A stretch of DNA of 64,000 bases from Pseudomonadota bacterium (lineage in GTDB: Bacteria > Pseudomonadota > Gammaproteobacteria > Steroidobacterales > Steroidobacteraceae), in NCBI GenBank assembly GCA_018241425.1, contig JAFEDU010000004.1:310001-374000 (forward strand). Direction: 5' to 3'. Every line of letters starts with the position of its first letter. Position 1 is the stretch's first letter. The translations under genes were made by a program, and so were the position numbers. Shown in pieces: positions 1 through 9,228 of this stretch. The notes beneath the pieces are model-generated. The model did not search any database and was not told where the DNA came from. It worked only from the letters and a program-made list of their open reading frames with translations.

Positions 1-155
1 ATGATCGGCACGTTGCGCTCGGTCAGCCAACGGGCGAGCGCCGTGAGGTCGGCACGATAGGCGGCCAGGGTATTCGGCGACAGGCCGCGCTCCATCCACA
101 CGGCGTCCAGGAAACGGGACACCGCAGGATCGGCCGAATCGGCGTTGGCAGGCAT
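1..155 (-). CDS. xerD: Tyrosine recombinase XerD, N-terminal part (runs off the window)
   Basis: Reading leftwards from ATG at 155, the 51 visible residues match the N-terminal SAM-like DNA-binding domain of XerD: a helix with FLDAVWMERGLS followed by NTLAAYRADL and ALARWL. The spacing and wording fit XerD better than XerC. XerD works with XerC at dif sites to resolve chromosome dimers under FtsK control. The catalytic domain (R-H-R-Y) lies outside the window and cannot be checked. The gene is divergent from the acyltransferase at 387, with about 230 bases between them that hold no obvious consensus promoter. An integron or phage integrase is less likely given the close N-terminal match. Confidence 0.82.
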   Translation of the reverse strand, partial: MPANADSADPAVSRFLDAVWMERGLSPNTLAAYRADLTALARWLTERNVPI

Positions 156-386
156 GGCGATCGCGGTATTGGACAAGCCCTGGTCTCGCTGGGAGGCGTT
201 GAGTGGCACCCGCGTCCTTCGGCACGCGCCTGCGCCCATCGGCTTCCCGGTAATGTGGTGACCGCAGTATGGTGAGCGCACCCCCCGGATCGACGTGATG
301 ACCTTCACATCGGGGCCGCTGCATTAACATAAAGAGAACCAGTTCACATCCGAGCGCGCCGTTCCTGCCATGTACCGAAGGACTCT

Positions 387-1202
387 GTGAATCTGCCCGC
401 CATGTCGCGGCTCGTGGTCATCGGCCCATTCCGGCTGCTGTATGCGTTCTACGCTGCGGCGGCGTTCCTGGCCGTGGGCCTGGTCACGCTGGTGTTGCTC
501 CTGGTGCTGCCGCGGATCGCCCAGCGGCGCGCCGCCGCGCGCCTGGGGGCCCGTGCCTTCCTCCTCCTTGCCGGCATGCCGCTCTCGCTGCGGCACGCCG
601 AGCGCCTGCCTGCCGGCCAGTGCGTGGTCGTCTGCAACCACGCGAGCTACATCGACGGGGTGGTCCTGACCGCGGCGCTGCCCCCGCAGTTCGGGTTCGT
701 GATCAAGCGGGAAATGGCCGACGTGCCCCTCGCCGGGGCGCTGCTGCGGCGGCTCGGGTCGCAGTTCGTCGAGCGCTTCGATCGCGCGCGCAGCGCCGCC
801 GATGCGCGCCGCGTGCTGCGCACCGCAACCCAGGGGCACTCGGTGGTGTTCTTCCCGGAGGGCACGTTTCCGGACCGGCCCGGGCTGCTCAAGTTCCACC
901 TCGGCGCCTTCGTCACGGCCGCCCGCGTCGGCCTGCCGCTGGTGCCGGCCGTGGTGCGCGGCACGCGCCGCGCGCTGCCGCCCAAGGGACTGCCGCAGCC
1001 GGGCCGGATCGTGTTCGAGCTGCTGCCGGCGCTCGCCGGCGCCGGCGCCTCAGAGGCGGCCGAAGGCGTGCCGCAGCTGCGCGATGCGGCGCGGGCGGCC
1101 ATCCTGGCCGCGCTAGGGGAACCGGATCTCACATGTTGCGACGATACTGACCGCCCACCTGATACAGCGCCCGGGAGATCTGTCCCAGCGAGCAGGTCTT
1201 GA
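387..1202 (+). CDS. 1-acyl-glycerol-3-phosphate acyltransferase family protein (PlsC-like)
   Basis: A 271-residue membrane-associated acyltransferase. A hydrophobic N-terminal segment (about residues 10-42) precedes the acyltransferase signature: NHASYID puts the H-x4-D catalytic pair at His85 and Asp90, and FPEGT at 156-160 is the substrate-binding block. The family transfers acyl chains from acyl-ACP or acyl-CoA to lysophosphatidic acid or related lipids. A GTG at 387 is taken as the start; ATG at 402 is an alternative. The last ~25 residues are encoded opposite the 3' end of icmF, look compositionally random, and probably reflect loss of an earlier stop. It may act on a lipid other than lysophosphatidate. 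Confidence 0.8.
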   Translation: MNLPAMSRLVVIGPFRLLYAFYAAAAFLAVGLVTLVLLLVLPRIAQRRAAARLGARAFLLLAGMPLSLRHAERLPAGQCVVVCNHASYIDGVVLTAALPPQFGFVIKREMADVPLAGALLRRLGSQFVERFDRARSAADARRVLRTATQGHSVVFFPEGTFPDRPGLLKFHLGAFVTAARVGLPLVPAVVRGTRRALPPKGLPQPGRIVFELLPALAGAGASEAAEGVPQLRDAARAAILAALGEPDLTCCDDTDRPPDTAPGRSVPASRS

Positions 1203-4200
1203 CGCTCTCCATGAGCTCGGCGAACACGTTGCCGCCGGCGGCCGCGACCTGCTGCAGGCGCGCGAGCGCCTCCGGGGCCGCGGCGGCATTGCGGGCCTGG
1301 TAGGCGCGCACCGCCGCCACCTGGGCCTGCTTCTCCTCCTCGGTGGAGCGGATCAGCTGCGCCCCCTTGTGCTCCTCGGTCGCGTCCGCGCCGGAGAGAA
1401 AGGTGTTGACGCCCACGATCGGCAGCGAGCCGTCGTGCTTCTTGGTCTCGTAGTAGAGCGACTCCTCCTGGATCTTGCCGCGCTGGTACATGGTCTCCAT
1501 GGCGCCCAGCACCCCGCCGCGCTCGGAGATCGCCTCGAACTCGCGGTACACCGCCTCCTCCACGAGGTCGGTCAGGTAATCGATCGCGAACGAGCCCTGC
1601 CAGGGGTTCTGGATCTTGTTCAGCCCCAGCTCGCGATTGATCACCAGCTGGATGGCCACCGCGCGCCGCACGCTCTCCTCGGTCGGTGTCGTGAGCGCCT
1701 CGTCGTAGGCATTGGTATGCAGGCTGTTGCAGTTGTCGAACAGCGCGTACAGCGCCTGCAGCGTGGTGCGGATGTCGTTGAAGGCGATCTCGCGCGCGTG
1801 CAGGCTGCGGCCGGAGGTCTGCACGTGGTACTTGAGCATCTGGCTGCGCGGGCCGGCCTTGTAGCGCTCGCGCATGGCGCGCGCCCAGATGCGGCGCGCC
1901 ACGCGGCCGATGACCACGTACTCCGGATCCATGCCGTTGGAGAAGAAGAACGACAGGTTGGGCGCGAAGTCGTCGATCTTCATGCCACGCGCCAGGTAGT
2001 ACTCGACGATGGTGAAGCCGTTGGCGAGCGTGAAGGCGAGCTGCGAGATCGGGTTCGCGCCGGCCTCGGCGATGTGGTAGCCGGAGATCGACACCGAGTA
2101 GAAGTTGCGCACCCGCTCGTCGATGAAGAACTGCTGCACGTCGCCCATCATGCGCAGCGCGAACTCGGTGGAGAAGATGCAGGTGTTCTGCGCCTGGTCT
2201 TCCTTGAGGATGTCGGCCTGCACGGTGCCGCGCACTGCGCCCAGTGCATGGGCGCGGATGCGCTGGTAGGTCTCGGCGTCGACCAGCTGGTCGCCGGTGA
2301 CCCCGAGCAGCGCAAGTCCCGAACCGTCATGGTGCTCCGGGAGGCTGCCGTGGTACGCGGGCGGCGCCACGCCACGGGCCGCGGCGGCTTCGTGCAGGGC
2401 CGCGATCTTCCGCTGCGCCTCGTCCCATCGACCCTCCGCGCGCAGGTAGCGCTCGATCTGCTGGTCGATGGCGGTGTTCATGAACATCGCGAGCAGCATC
2501 GGCGCCGGCCCGTTGATGGTCATCGACACGGAGGTGCTCGGCAGGCACAGGTCGAAGCCCGAGTAGAGCTTCTTCATGTCATCGAGCGTGGCGATCGAGA
2601 CCCCGGAGTTGCCGGTGCGGCCGTAGATGTCCGGGCGTGTATCCGGGTCCTCGCCGTACAGCGTGGTGGAGTCGAACGCGGTCGACAGGCGAGCCGCGCC
2701 GTGGCCGGAGGCGACGTAGTGGAAGCGGCGGTTGGTGCGCTCGGGGCCGCCCTCGCCCGCGAACATTCGGGTCGGGTCCTCCGCCTCGCGCCGGTAGGGG
2801 TAGACCCCGCCGGTGTAGGGATAGGCACCCGGCAGGTTCTCGTTGGCGATGAACCGCAGCACTTCGCCCCAGTCGCGCAGTTGCGGAACCGCGATCTTCG
2901 GGATCGCCGAGCGCGACAGGCTCTCGGTGTAGTTCTCGCCCTCGACGCTCTTGCCCCGCACCGGGTAGGCGTAGGTCGGGTCGGTGGCGGCCTTGACGCG
3001 GGCCGGCCAGGCCTTGAGCTCGGCCACGCCCTCAGCGCCGGTCTCCTCGAGTGCCCGGTTGTAGGCACCCCGCAGGGCGCGGCGCGTCGCATCGGCAGCC
3101 GGATCGGCCAGCGCCGCGTCCGGGTAGCGCTCGAGCGGTTGCGGCTGGCCAGGGTCGGCGAGCGCCTGCAGCGATTCGTGCAGCCCGTAGGCGCGGCGCG
3201 CGGCCTGCGCCTGGGTCTCGATGCGCGCGCGCGTGTCACGGCCGGACTGGGCAATCTCCGCGAGGTAGCGGGTACGGGCGGCCGGGATGAGCGCGGTGCG
3301 CGCACCCGGGGTGTCCGGGGCGGCCGGCGCCACCGCCCAACTGTGGCCACCGATGTGCCTGGCCTCGAGTGCCCCGCATACGGCCGCGAACAGCGCATTC
3401 ACGCCGGGGTCGTTGAAGCGGCTCGCGATGGTCGGGAACACCGGCAGCTGTGCGTCCGGGAGCTGCGCTGCGCCCGGGTGGTTGCGGCGCCACTGCTTGC
3501 GCACGTCGCGCAGGCTGTCCTCGGCCCCGCGCTTCTCGCTCTTGTTGAGCACGATGAAGTCGGCGTAGTCGAGCATGTCGATCTTTTCCAGCTGGCTCGC
3601 CGCGCCGTACTCGCCGGTCATCACGTACAGGGACACGTCCACGAGGTCGACGATCTCGGTGTCGGACTGCCCGATGCCGGCGGTCTCGACGATGATCAGG
3701 TCGAAGCCTGCGGCCTTGTAGAGCTCGATGACGTCCTTGAGCACGGCCGAGGTGGCCAGGTGCGCGCGGCGCGTCGCCAGCGAGCGCATGAAGACGCTCT
3801 CGGCCGCGAGGCTGTTCATGCGGATGCGGTCACCCAGCAGGGCCCCGCCGCTGCGGCGGCGCGTCGGGTCCATGGCGACGACCGCGATCTGCGCCTGCGG
3901 GAACTGCCGCACCAGGCGCGCGAGCAGCTCGTCCGTGAGGCTCGACTTGCCGGCCCCGCCGGTCCCGGTGACCCCGATGACCGGCACCTTCTGGCGCGAG
4001 CGGGAGAGTGCGCGGCGCACCTGGTCGGCCTGGCCATCGTCACCGGCCGCGCCCTCCAGCACCGAGATGGTGCGGGCGATCAGGCCGTGGTCGCGCGCAT
4101 TGAGCGGCCGGAACTCGAACGGCGGACGGCCGGCCCGGGTGACCCGCCGGAAGACGTCATCGATCATGCCCGTAAGTCCGAGCGTGCGACCGTCCTCGGG

Positions 4201-4593
4201 CGTGTAGATCTTCTCCACGCCGTGGCGCTCGAGCGCCGCGATCTCATCCGGGGAGATGGTGCCCCCGCCCCCGACCACTACGCGCACGTGGCCGTAGCCG
4301 CGCTCGCGCAGCATGTCGACCATGTAGGTGAAGTACTCGTTGTGCCCGCCCTGGTAGGAACTGACGGCGATGCCGTCAGCGTCCTCGTCGATGGCGGCGC
4401 GCACGATGTCGGCGACGCTGCGGTTGTGGCCGAGGTGCACCACCTCCGCCCCCCGCGCCTGCAGCAGGCGCCGGATCATGTTGATCGCGGCGTCGTGGCC
4501 GTCGAACAGGGAAGCGGCCGACACGAAGCGCAGCGGCGTGGCCGCCGCGGCTTCCTCGCTGCGCGGCACCGCCGCGCTACCTTTGGCGTTCAT
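1129..4593 (-). CDS. icmF: Fused isobutyryl-CoA mutase with built-in G-protein chaperone (IcmF)
   Basis: An 1,154-residue fusion in IcmF order. First comes the B12-binding domain: DGHDAAIN near residues 31-38, where His33 should be the lower cobalt ligand. Next is a MeaB-type GTPase domain with P-loop GTGGAGKSS near residue 210. Last is the mutase TIM barrel with EDPTRMFAGEG and STSVSMTINGPAP. The family interconverts n-butyryl-CoA and isobutyryl-CoA (some also isovaleryl/pivalyl-CoA) with adenosylcobalamin; the G domain loads and protects the cofactor. Sequence around EDPTRMF is IcmF-like and not like methylmalonyl-CoA mutase. It is divergent from a TetR gene and an acyl-CoA operon, which fits branched/short-chain acid catabolism. 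Its 3' end overlaps the preceding convergent gene by 74 bases. Confidence 0.93.
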   Translation of the reverse strand: MNAKGSAAVPRSEEAAAATPLRFVSAASLFDGHDAAINMIRRLLQARGAEVVHLGHNRSVADIVRAAIDEDADGIAVSSYQGGHNEYFTYMVDMLRERGYGHVRVVVGGGGTISPDEIAALERHGVEKIYTPEDGRTLGLTGMIDDVFRRVTRAGRPPFEFRPLNARDHGLIARTISVLEGAAGDDGQADQVRRALSRSRQKVPVIGVTGTGGAGKSSLTDELLARLVRQFPQAQIAVVAMDPTRRRSGGALLGDRIRMNSLAAESVFMRSLATRRAHLATSAVLKDVIELYKAAGFDLIIVETAGIGQSDTEIVDLVDVSLYVMTGEYGAASQLEKIDMLDYADFIVLNKSEKRGAEDSLRDVRKQWRRNHPGAAQLPDAQLPVFPTIASRFNDPGVNALFAAVCGALEARHIGGHSWAVAPAAPDTPGARTALIPAARTRYLAEIAQSGRDTRARIETQAQAARRAYGLHESLQALADPGQPQPLERYPDAALADPAADATRRALRGAYNRALEETGAEGVAELKAWPARVKAATDPTYAYPVRGKSVEGENYTESLSRSAIPKIAVPQLRDWGEVLRFIANENLPGAYPYTGGVYPYRREAEDPTRMFAGEGGPERTNRRFHYVASGHGAARLSTAFDSTTLYGEDPDTRPDIYGRTGNSGVSIATLDDMKKLYSGFDLCLPSTSVSMTINGPAPMLLAMFMNTAIDQQIERYLRAEGRWDEAQRKIAALHEAAAARGVAPPAYHGSLPEHHDGSGLALLGVTGDQLVDAETYQRIRAHALGAVRGTVQADILKEDQAQNTCIFSTEFALRMMGDVQQFFIDERVRNFYSVSISGYHIAEAGANPISQLAFTLANGFTIVEYYLARGMKIDDFAPNLSFFFSNGMDPEYVVIGRVARRIWARAMRERYKAGPRSQMLKYHVQTSGRSLHAREIAFNDIRTTLQALYALFDNCNSLHTNAYDEALTTPTEESVRRAVAIQLVINRELGLNKIQNPWQGSFAIDYLTDLVEEAVYREFEAISERGGVLGAMETMYQRGKIQEESLYYETKKHDGSLPIVGVNTFLSGADATEEHKGAQLIRSTEEEKQAQVAAVRAYQARNAAAAPEALARLQQVAAAGGNVFAELMESVKTCSLGQISRALYQVGGQYRRNM

Positions 4594-4647
4594 GGTATGT
4601 GTTGCTCTCGCGGCACGTAGTCCGAATGATGGATGGACTTACCTGTT

Positions 4648-4669
4648 TACCCGCGGGTAGGATTCCTAC
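4648..4669. promoter_or_regulatory. Two overlapping palindromes, candidate TetR operator
   Basis: TACCCGCGGGTA (4648-4659) is a perfect 12-base palindrome. It overlaps GTAGGA-T-TCCTAC (4657-4669), a 6-base inverted repeat around one base. Both lie in the icmF/tetR divergent gap, 55-76 bases upstream of the icmF start. Divergent TetR-family regulators commonly bind such dyads. The binding claim is inference. Confidence 0.45.
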
Positions 4670-4756
4670 TGGCGAGTATGATCGAGATGCCAGCGGGCGG
4701 TCAAATCAATGACTTGCACCGCGCCCCGCCCGCCCCGCAATGGCGGCGCGCCCCTC

Positions 4757-4762
4757 TATAAT
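4757..4762 (+). promoter_or_regulatory. -10 element (TATAAT) upstream of the TetR gene
   Basis: A perfect TATAAT only 13 bases before the ATG at 4776. No good -35 sits at 16-18 bases upstream. If used, the transcript would start about 7 bases before the start codon, leaving almost no leader. Confidence 0.5.
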
Positions 4763-4775
4763 AGCGCCACAGCCC

Positions 4776-5513
4776 ATGAACAGCCGCCGCACCACCGCCC
4801 CCGCCGCGGGCAAGAACGCCGCCCCGGCCGCCTCGCCCTGGAAGGCCAGCCACGAGCGCCAGCGCGACCGCGAGGTTAAGCGTGACGCCGTGATCCGCGC
4901 CGCGGCGCGCGAGTTCAACCGCAAGGGCTACCACAACACCTCGCTCGATGACATCGCGGCGCGCCTGGAAGTGACCAAGCCCACCGTCTACTACTACGTC
5001 ACGAGCAAGGAGCAGCTGCTGTTCCAGTGCTTCGTGGCCGGCGTCGAGCGCATCCGCGCCGCGTTCCGCGACGTGCGCGGGCTGGAGCTGCCGGCGCGTG
5101 AGCGGCTGAACGCGGTGCTGCGCCGCTATGGAGAGGCCGTGGCCTCCGAGTTCGGCTGGTGCATGGTGCGCGCCGAGGAGCAGGACCTGTCGCCGGCGAT
5201 GAGCCGCCACATCAAGGCCCTGAAATCCGAGATCGACCACGGCATCCGCCGCCTGATCCGCGAAGGGGTCCAGGACGGCTCGATCCAGCCCTGTGACCCG
5301 AAGATGACCGCGTTCGCCCTGGCCGGCGCCCTCAACTGGATCGCCCACTGGTACCGCGAAGACCAGTCCCTGAGCGGCGCGCAGATCGCCGAGGCCTTCG
5401 TGGCGGTATTCGAAACCGGGCTGTCCCCGCGTACCGGCGCGCTGCCGCTCGTCGCGGAACGCGAGCGTCCGGCCCGCCGTACCCGCCGCGCCGCCGGTGC
5501 AGCGCCGCGCTGA
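4776..5513 (+). CDS. TetR/AcrR-family transcriptional regulator of acyl-CoA genes
   Basis: A 245-residue regulator. After a basic, Ala/Pro-rich tail of about 40 residues, the TetR helix-turn-helix is clear: AAREFNRKGYHNTSLDDIA, then VTKPTVYYYV and SKEQLLFQC. The C-terminal two-thirds is the ligand-binding helical domain. ATG at 4776 is chosen because TATAAT ends 13 bases upstream of it; an in-frame ATG at 4740 lies before that element. The gene leads a run of fatty/branched acyl-CoA genes and is divergent from icmF, so the ligand may be an acyl-CoA or free acid. That role is inferred from position. Confidence 0.85.
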   Translation: MNSRRTTAPAAGKNAAPAASPWKASHERQRDREVKRDAVIRAAAREFNRKGYHNTSLDDIAARLEVTKPTVYYYVTSKEQLLFQCFVAGVERIRAAFRDVRGLELPARERLNAVLRRYGEAVASEFGWCMVRAEEQDLSPAMSRHIKALKSEIDHGIRRLIREGVQDGSIQPCDPKMTAFALAGALNWIAHWYREDQSLSGAQIAEAFVAVFETGLSPRTGALPLVAERERPARRTRRAAGAAPR

Positions 5514-5555
5514 CCCGATCTCCAACCTCGTTCCTTTGACCTAAGGTCTCATCCC

Positions 5556-6737
<1,182 letters not shown>

Positions 6738-6756
6738 TACCGGAGACCTGCAAGCC

Positions 6757-7524
6757 ATGAAACTGAAGGACGCACGCGCCGTGATCACCGGGGGCGCCTC
6801 GGGGCTCGGCAACGCCGTGGCCCGCCTGGTGAGCGAGCGCGGAGGCAAGGTGGTCCTGCTCGACGTGCAGGAAGGTCCCGGACGGGCGGCCGCCCAGTCC
6901 CTCGGCAAGGGCGCGCTGTTCGTGCGCTGCGACGTCACGTCCGAGGCGGAGGTCAATGCCGCGATGGAGGCCGCGCACAAGCACATGGGAGGCCTCAACC
7001 TGCTCGTCAACTGCGCCGGGGTCGTCGGCGCCGGCCGCATGCTGGGCAAGAACGGGCCAATGGCCGGCGACTTCTTCACCAAGGTCATCCACATCAACCT
7101 GATCGGCACGTTCCTGTGCGACAAGGCCGCGGCGGCGCTCATGCAGAACAACGCCCCGGCCGAGGACGGCGAGCGCGGCCTCATCATCCATACCTCCTCG
7201 GTGGCGGCCTTCGAGGGCCAGATCGGCCAGGCGGCCTACTCGGCCACCAAGGCGGGCGTGGCCGGGATGACCCTGCCGATCGCCCGGGAACTGGCCCGTT
7301 TTGGCATCCGCTGCGTCTCGATCGCCCCGGGGATCTTCCATACCCCGATGATGGACGGCATGCCCCCCGACGTGCAGGCCTCGCTCGCCGCCCAGGTCCC
7401 CTTCCCGCCGCGGCTGGGACGGCCGGAGGAGTTCGCGGACCTCGTGGGCGCGGTGTTCGAGATGCCGATGCTGAACGGGGAGACCATCCGCCTGGACGGC
7501 GCGATCCGGATGCAGCCCAAATAA
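6757..7524 (+). CDS. HSD10-type short-chain dehydrogenase, 3-hydroxy(-2-methyl)acyl-CoA dehydrogenase
   Basis: A 255-residue classical SDR. NAD-binding TGGASGLG is at residues 11-18, the NCAG block follows LNLLV, and the catalytic Tyr161/Lys165 lie in AAYSATKAG after TSSVAAFEGQIGQ. The C-terminus NGETIRLDGAIRMQP matches mitochondrial type 2 3-hydroxyacyl-CoA dehydrogenase (HSD17B10). Members oxidise 3-hydroxy-2-methylbutyryl-CoA (isoleucine pathway) and short 3-hydroxyacyl-CoAs with NAD+. Its position after the thiolase supplies the next enzyme in the same degradative sequence. Confidence 0.9.
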   Translation: MKLKDARAVITGGASGLGNAVARLVSERGGKVVLLDVQEGPGRAAAQSLGKGALFVRCDVTSEAEVNAAMEAAHKHMGGLNLLVNCAGVVGAGRMLGKNGPMAGDFFTKVIHINLIGTFLCDKAAAALMQNNAPAEDGERGLIIHTSSVAAFEGQIGQAAYSATKAGVAGMTLPIARELARFGIRCVSIAPGIFHTPMMDGMPPDVQASLAAQVPFPPRLGRPEEFADLVGAVFEMPMLNGETIRLDGAIRMQPK

Positions 7525-7527
7525 CAT

Positions 7528-7545
7528 CCCCGGTACACTCCGGGG
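7528..7545 (+). terminator. Hairpin with a -10-like loop between the dehydrogenase and ETF-QO genes
   Basis: CCCCGG-TACACT-CCGGGG forms a perfect 6-bp stem with a 6-base loop, 3 bases after the SDR stop. No long T-run follows (CCTTTG). The loop TACACT could instead be the -10 of a promoter for the ETF-QO gene. Terminator, attenuator and promoter cannot be told apart by eye. Confidence 0.35.
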
Positions 7546-7576
7546 CCTTTGACCATCGGCCTTAAGGGGTATCGGA

Positions 7577-9226
7577 GTGAGCGAGTCGATTGAGCGGGAC
7601 GTCATGCAGTATGACGTCGTCATCGTGGGCGCGGGCCCCTCGGGCCTGTCGTGCGCGATCCGGCTGAAGCAGTTGAAGCCCGAGCTCAGCATCTGCGTGC
7701 TCGAGAAGGCCTCCGCCGTCGGGGCACAGTCGCTGTCCGGCGCCGTCCTCGAGCCCGGCCCGCTCGAGGCGCTGCTGCCGGAATGGAAGACCGAGTACAC
7801 CGGCATGAAGGTGCCGGCCACGGTCGATGACTTCCGCGTGCTCACGCCCAAGGGCTCCTACAAGCCGGTGCCCGACTTCGCAGTGAAGCTGCTGCCGCGC
7901 TCGATGACCTACAGCACGCCGTTCAACAACCACGGCAACTACATCGTCTCCCTCGGCCAGCTCACGCCCTGGCTCGCGCAGAAGGCCGAGGCCCTCGGCG
8001 TGGAGATCTTCCCCGGCTTCGCCGCCGCAGCGGCGCTCTTTGACGAGCAGGGCGCGGTCAAGGGCGTGCAGATCGGGGACATGGGGCTCGACCGCGACGG
8101 CAAGCCCGGCCCGAACTTCACCCCCGGCGTGGAAATCCACGCCAAGCTCACGGTGCTCGCCGAAGGCTGCCGCGGCTCGGTCTCCAAGACGCTGATTGCG
8201 CGCTACGAGCTCGCCAAGGGGCACTGCCCGCAGACCTTCGCCATCGGCTACAAGGAGCTGTGGCAGCTGCCTCCCGGGCGCGTGCAGCCGGGCCGCATCG
8301 AGCATGCCCTGGGTTGGCCGGCGGACTCGCATACCTACGCCGGCAGCTTCCTCTACCACCTGGACAACGACCGCGTGTACGTCGGCTACATCGTGGGCCT
8401 GGACTACCAGGACCCGCGCCTGCAGCCCTTCGAGGCATTCCAGCAGTACAAGAACCACCCGACGGTGAAGCCGCTGCTCGAGGGCGGCGAGATCGTCTCG
8501 GCCGGCGCCCGCACCATCGCTGCCGGCGGCTGGCAGTCCACCCCGACGCTGGAGATGCCGGGCGCGATCCTCGTCGGCGATGCCGGCGGCACCCTCAACT
8601 TCGCGAAGATCAAGGGCGTGCACCAGGCGATCCGCAGCGGCACGCTGGCCGGGGAACACATCGCCGAGAAGGGCAGCGGCAGCGGCTTCGATGCCCGCTG
8701 GCGCGCCTCCCCCGGCGGCCAGGAACTCAGGCGGGTGCGCAACCTCAAGCCCGGGTTCAAGCGCGGCATGTGGTTCGGCCTCATCAACTCCGGCTGGGAA
8801 ATGCTCACCGGCGGGCACTCGCCCTGGACGCTCAGGAACACGGCCGATTACTCGCGCCTCAAGAAGCTCGACGAGTTCACCTCCCCCGACCGCCACTGGG
8901 GCGAGCGCACCCTGCCGCCGCGCGACCGGGTCTCGTTCGTGTTCTTCGCCGGCAACGCGCACGAGGAGAGCCAGCCAGTGCACCTGAAGGTGGCGGACAC
9001 CTCCATCTGCGCCACGCGCTGCGCCAAGGAATACGGCAACCCCTGCGAGCGCTTCTGCCCGGCCGGCGTGTACGAGATGGTGGACGACGGCGCCGGCGGC
9101 CGGCGCCTGCAGATCAACGCCGCCAACTGCGTGCACTGCAAGGCGTGCGACATCAAGGACCCTTACGCCATCATCACCTGGACCACGCCCGAGGGCGGCT
9201 CCGGGCCGAACTACCAGTCACTCTGA
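7577..9226 (+). CDS. Electron-transfer flavoprotein-ubiquinone oxidoreductase
   Basis: A 549-residue membrane-bound flavoprotein that takes electrons from ETF (reduced by acyl-CoA dehydrogenases) and reduces quinone. The FAD motif VGAGPSG is at 17-23. The [4Fe-4S] cluster near the C-terminus is supplied by the Cys of RFCPAGVY plus the CVHCKAC triplet, followed by [13 protein letters not shown], typical of the family. GTG at 7577 is chosen because the extra ten residues before MQYDVVIVG match family N-termini, and a Shine-Dalgarno-like AAGGGG lies just upstream. It links this acyl-CoA operon to the respiratory chain. The two etf subunit genes are not in the window. Confidence 0.95.
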   Translation: MSESIERDVMQYDVVIVGAGPSGLSCAIRLKQLKPELSICVLEKASAVGAQSLSGAVLEPGPLEALLPEWKTEYTGMKVPATVDDFRVLTPKGSYKPVPDFAVKLLPRSMTYSTPFNNHGNYIVSLGQLTPWLAQKAEALGVEIFPGFAAAAALFDEQGAVKGVQIGDMGLDRDGKPGPNFTPGVEIHAKLTVLAEGCRGSVSKTLIARYELAKGHCPQTFAIGYKELWQLPPGRVQPGRIEHALGWPADSHTYAGSFLYHLDNDRVYVGYIVGLDYQDPRLQPFEAFQQYKNHPTVKPLLEGGEIVSAGARTIAAGGWQSTPTLEMPGAILVGDAGGTLNFAKIKGVHQAIRSGTLAGEHIAEKGSGSGFDARWRASPGGQELRRVRNLKPGFKRGMWFGLINSGWEMLTGGHSPWTLRNTADYSRLKKLDEFTSPDRHWGERTLPPRDRVSFVFFAGNAHEESQPVHLKVADTSICATRCAKEYGNPCERFCPAGVYEMVDDGAGGRRLQINAANCVHCKACDIKDPYAIITWTTPEGGSGPNYQSL

Positions 9227-9228
9227 GC

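Noticed and set aside
1369..4620. A 1,083-codon open frame opposite icmF
   Set aside because: It mirrors icmF exactly; the product has no recognisable domain and is rich in Arg, Ala, Val and His, as expected for the antisense frame of a GC-rich gene.
8260..9228. Upstream extension of acetoacetyl-CoA synthetase through the ETF-QO gene
   Set aside because: Out-of-frame reading of the ETF-QO gene; the ligase N-terminus starts at 9229 or 9253.
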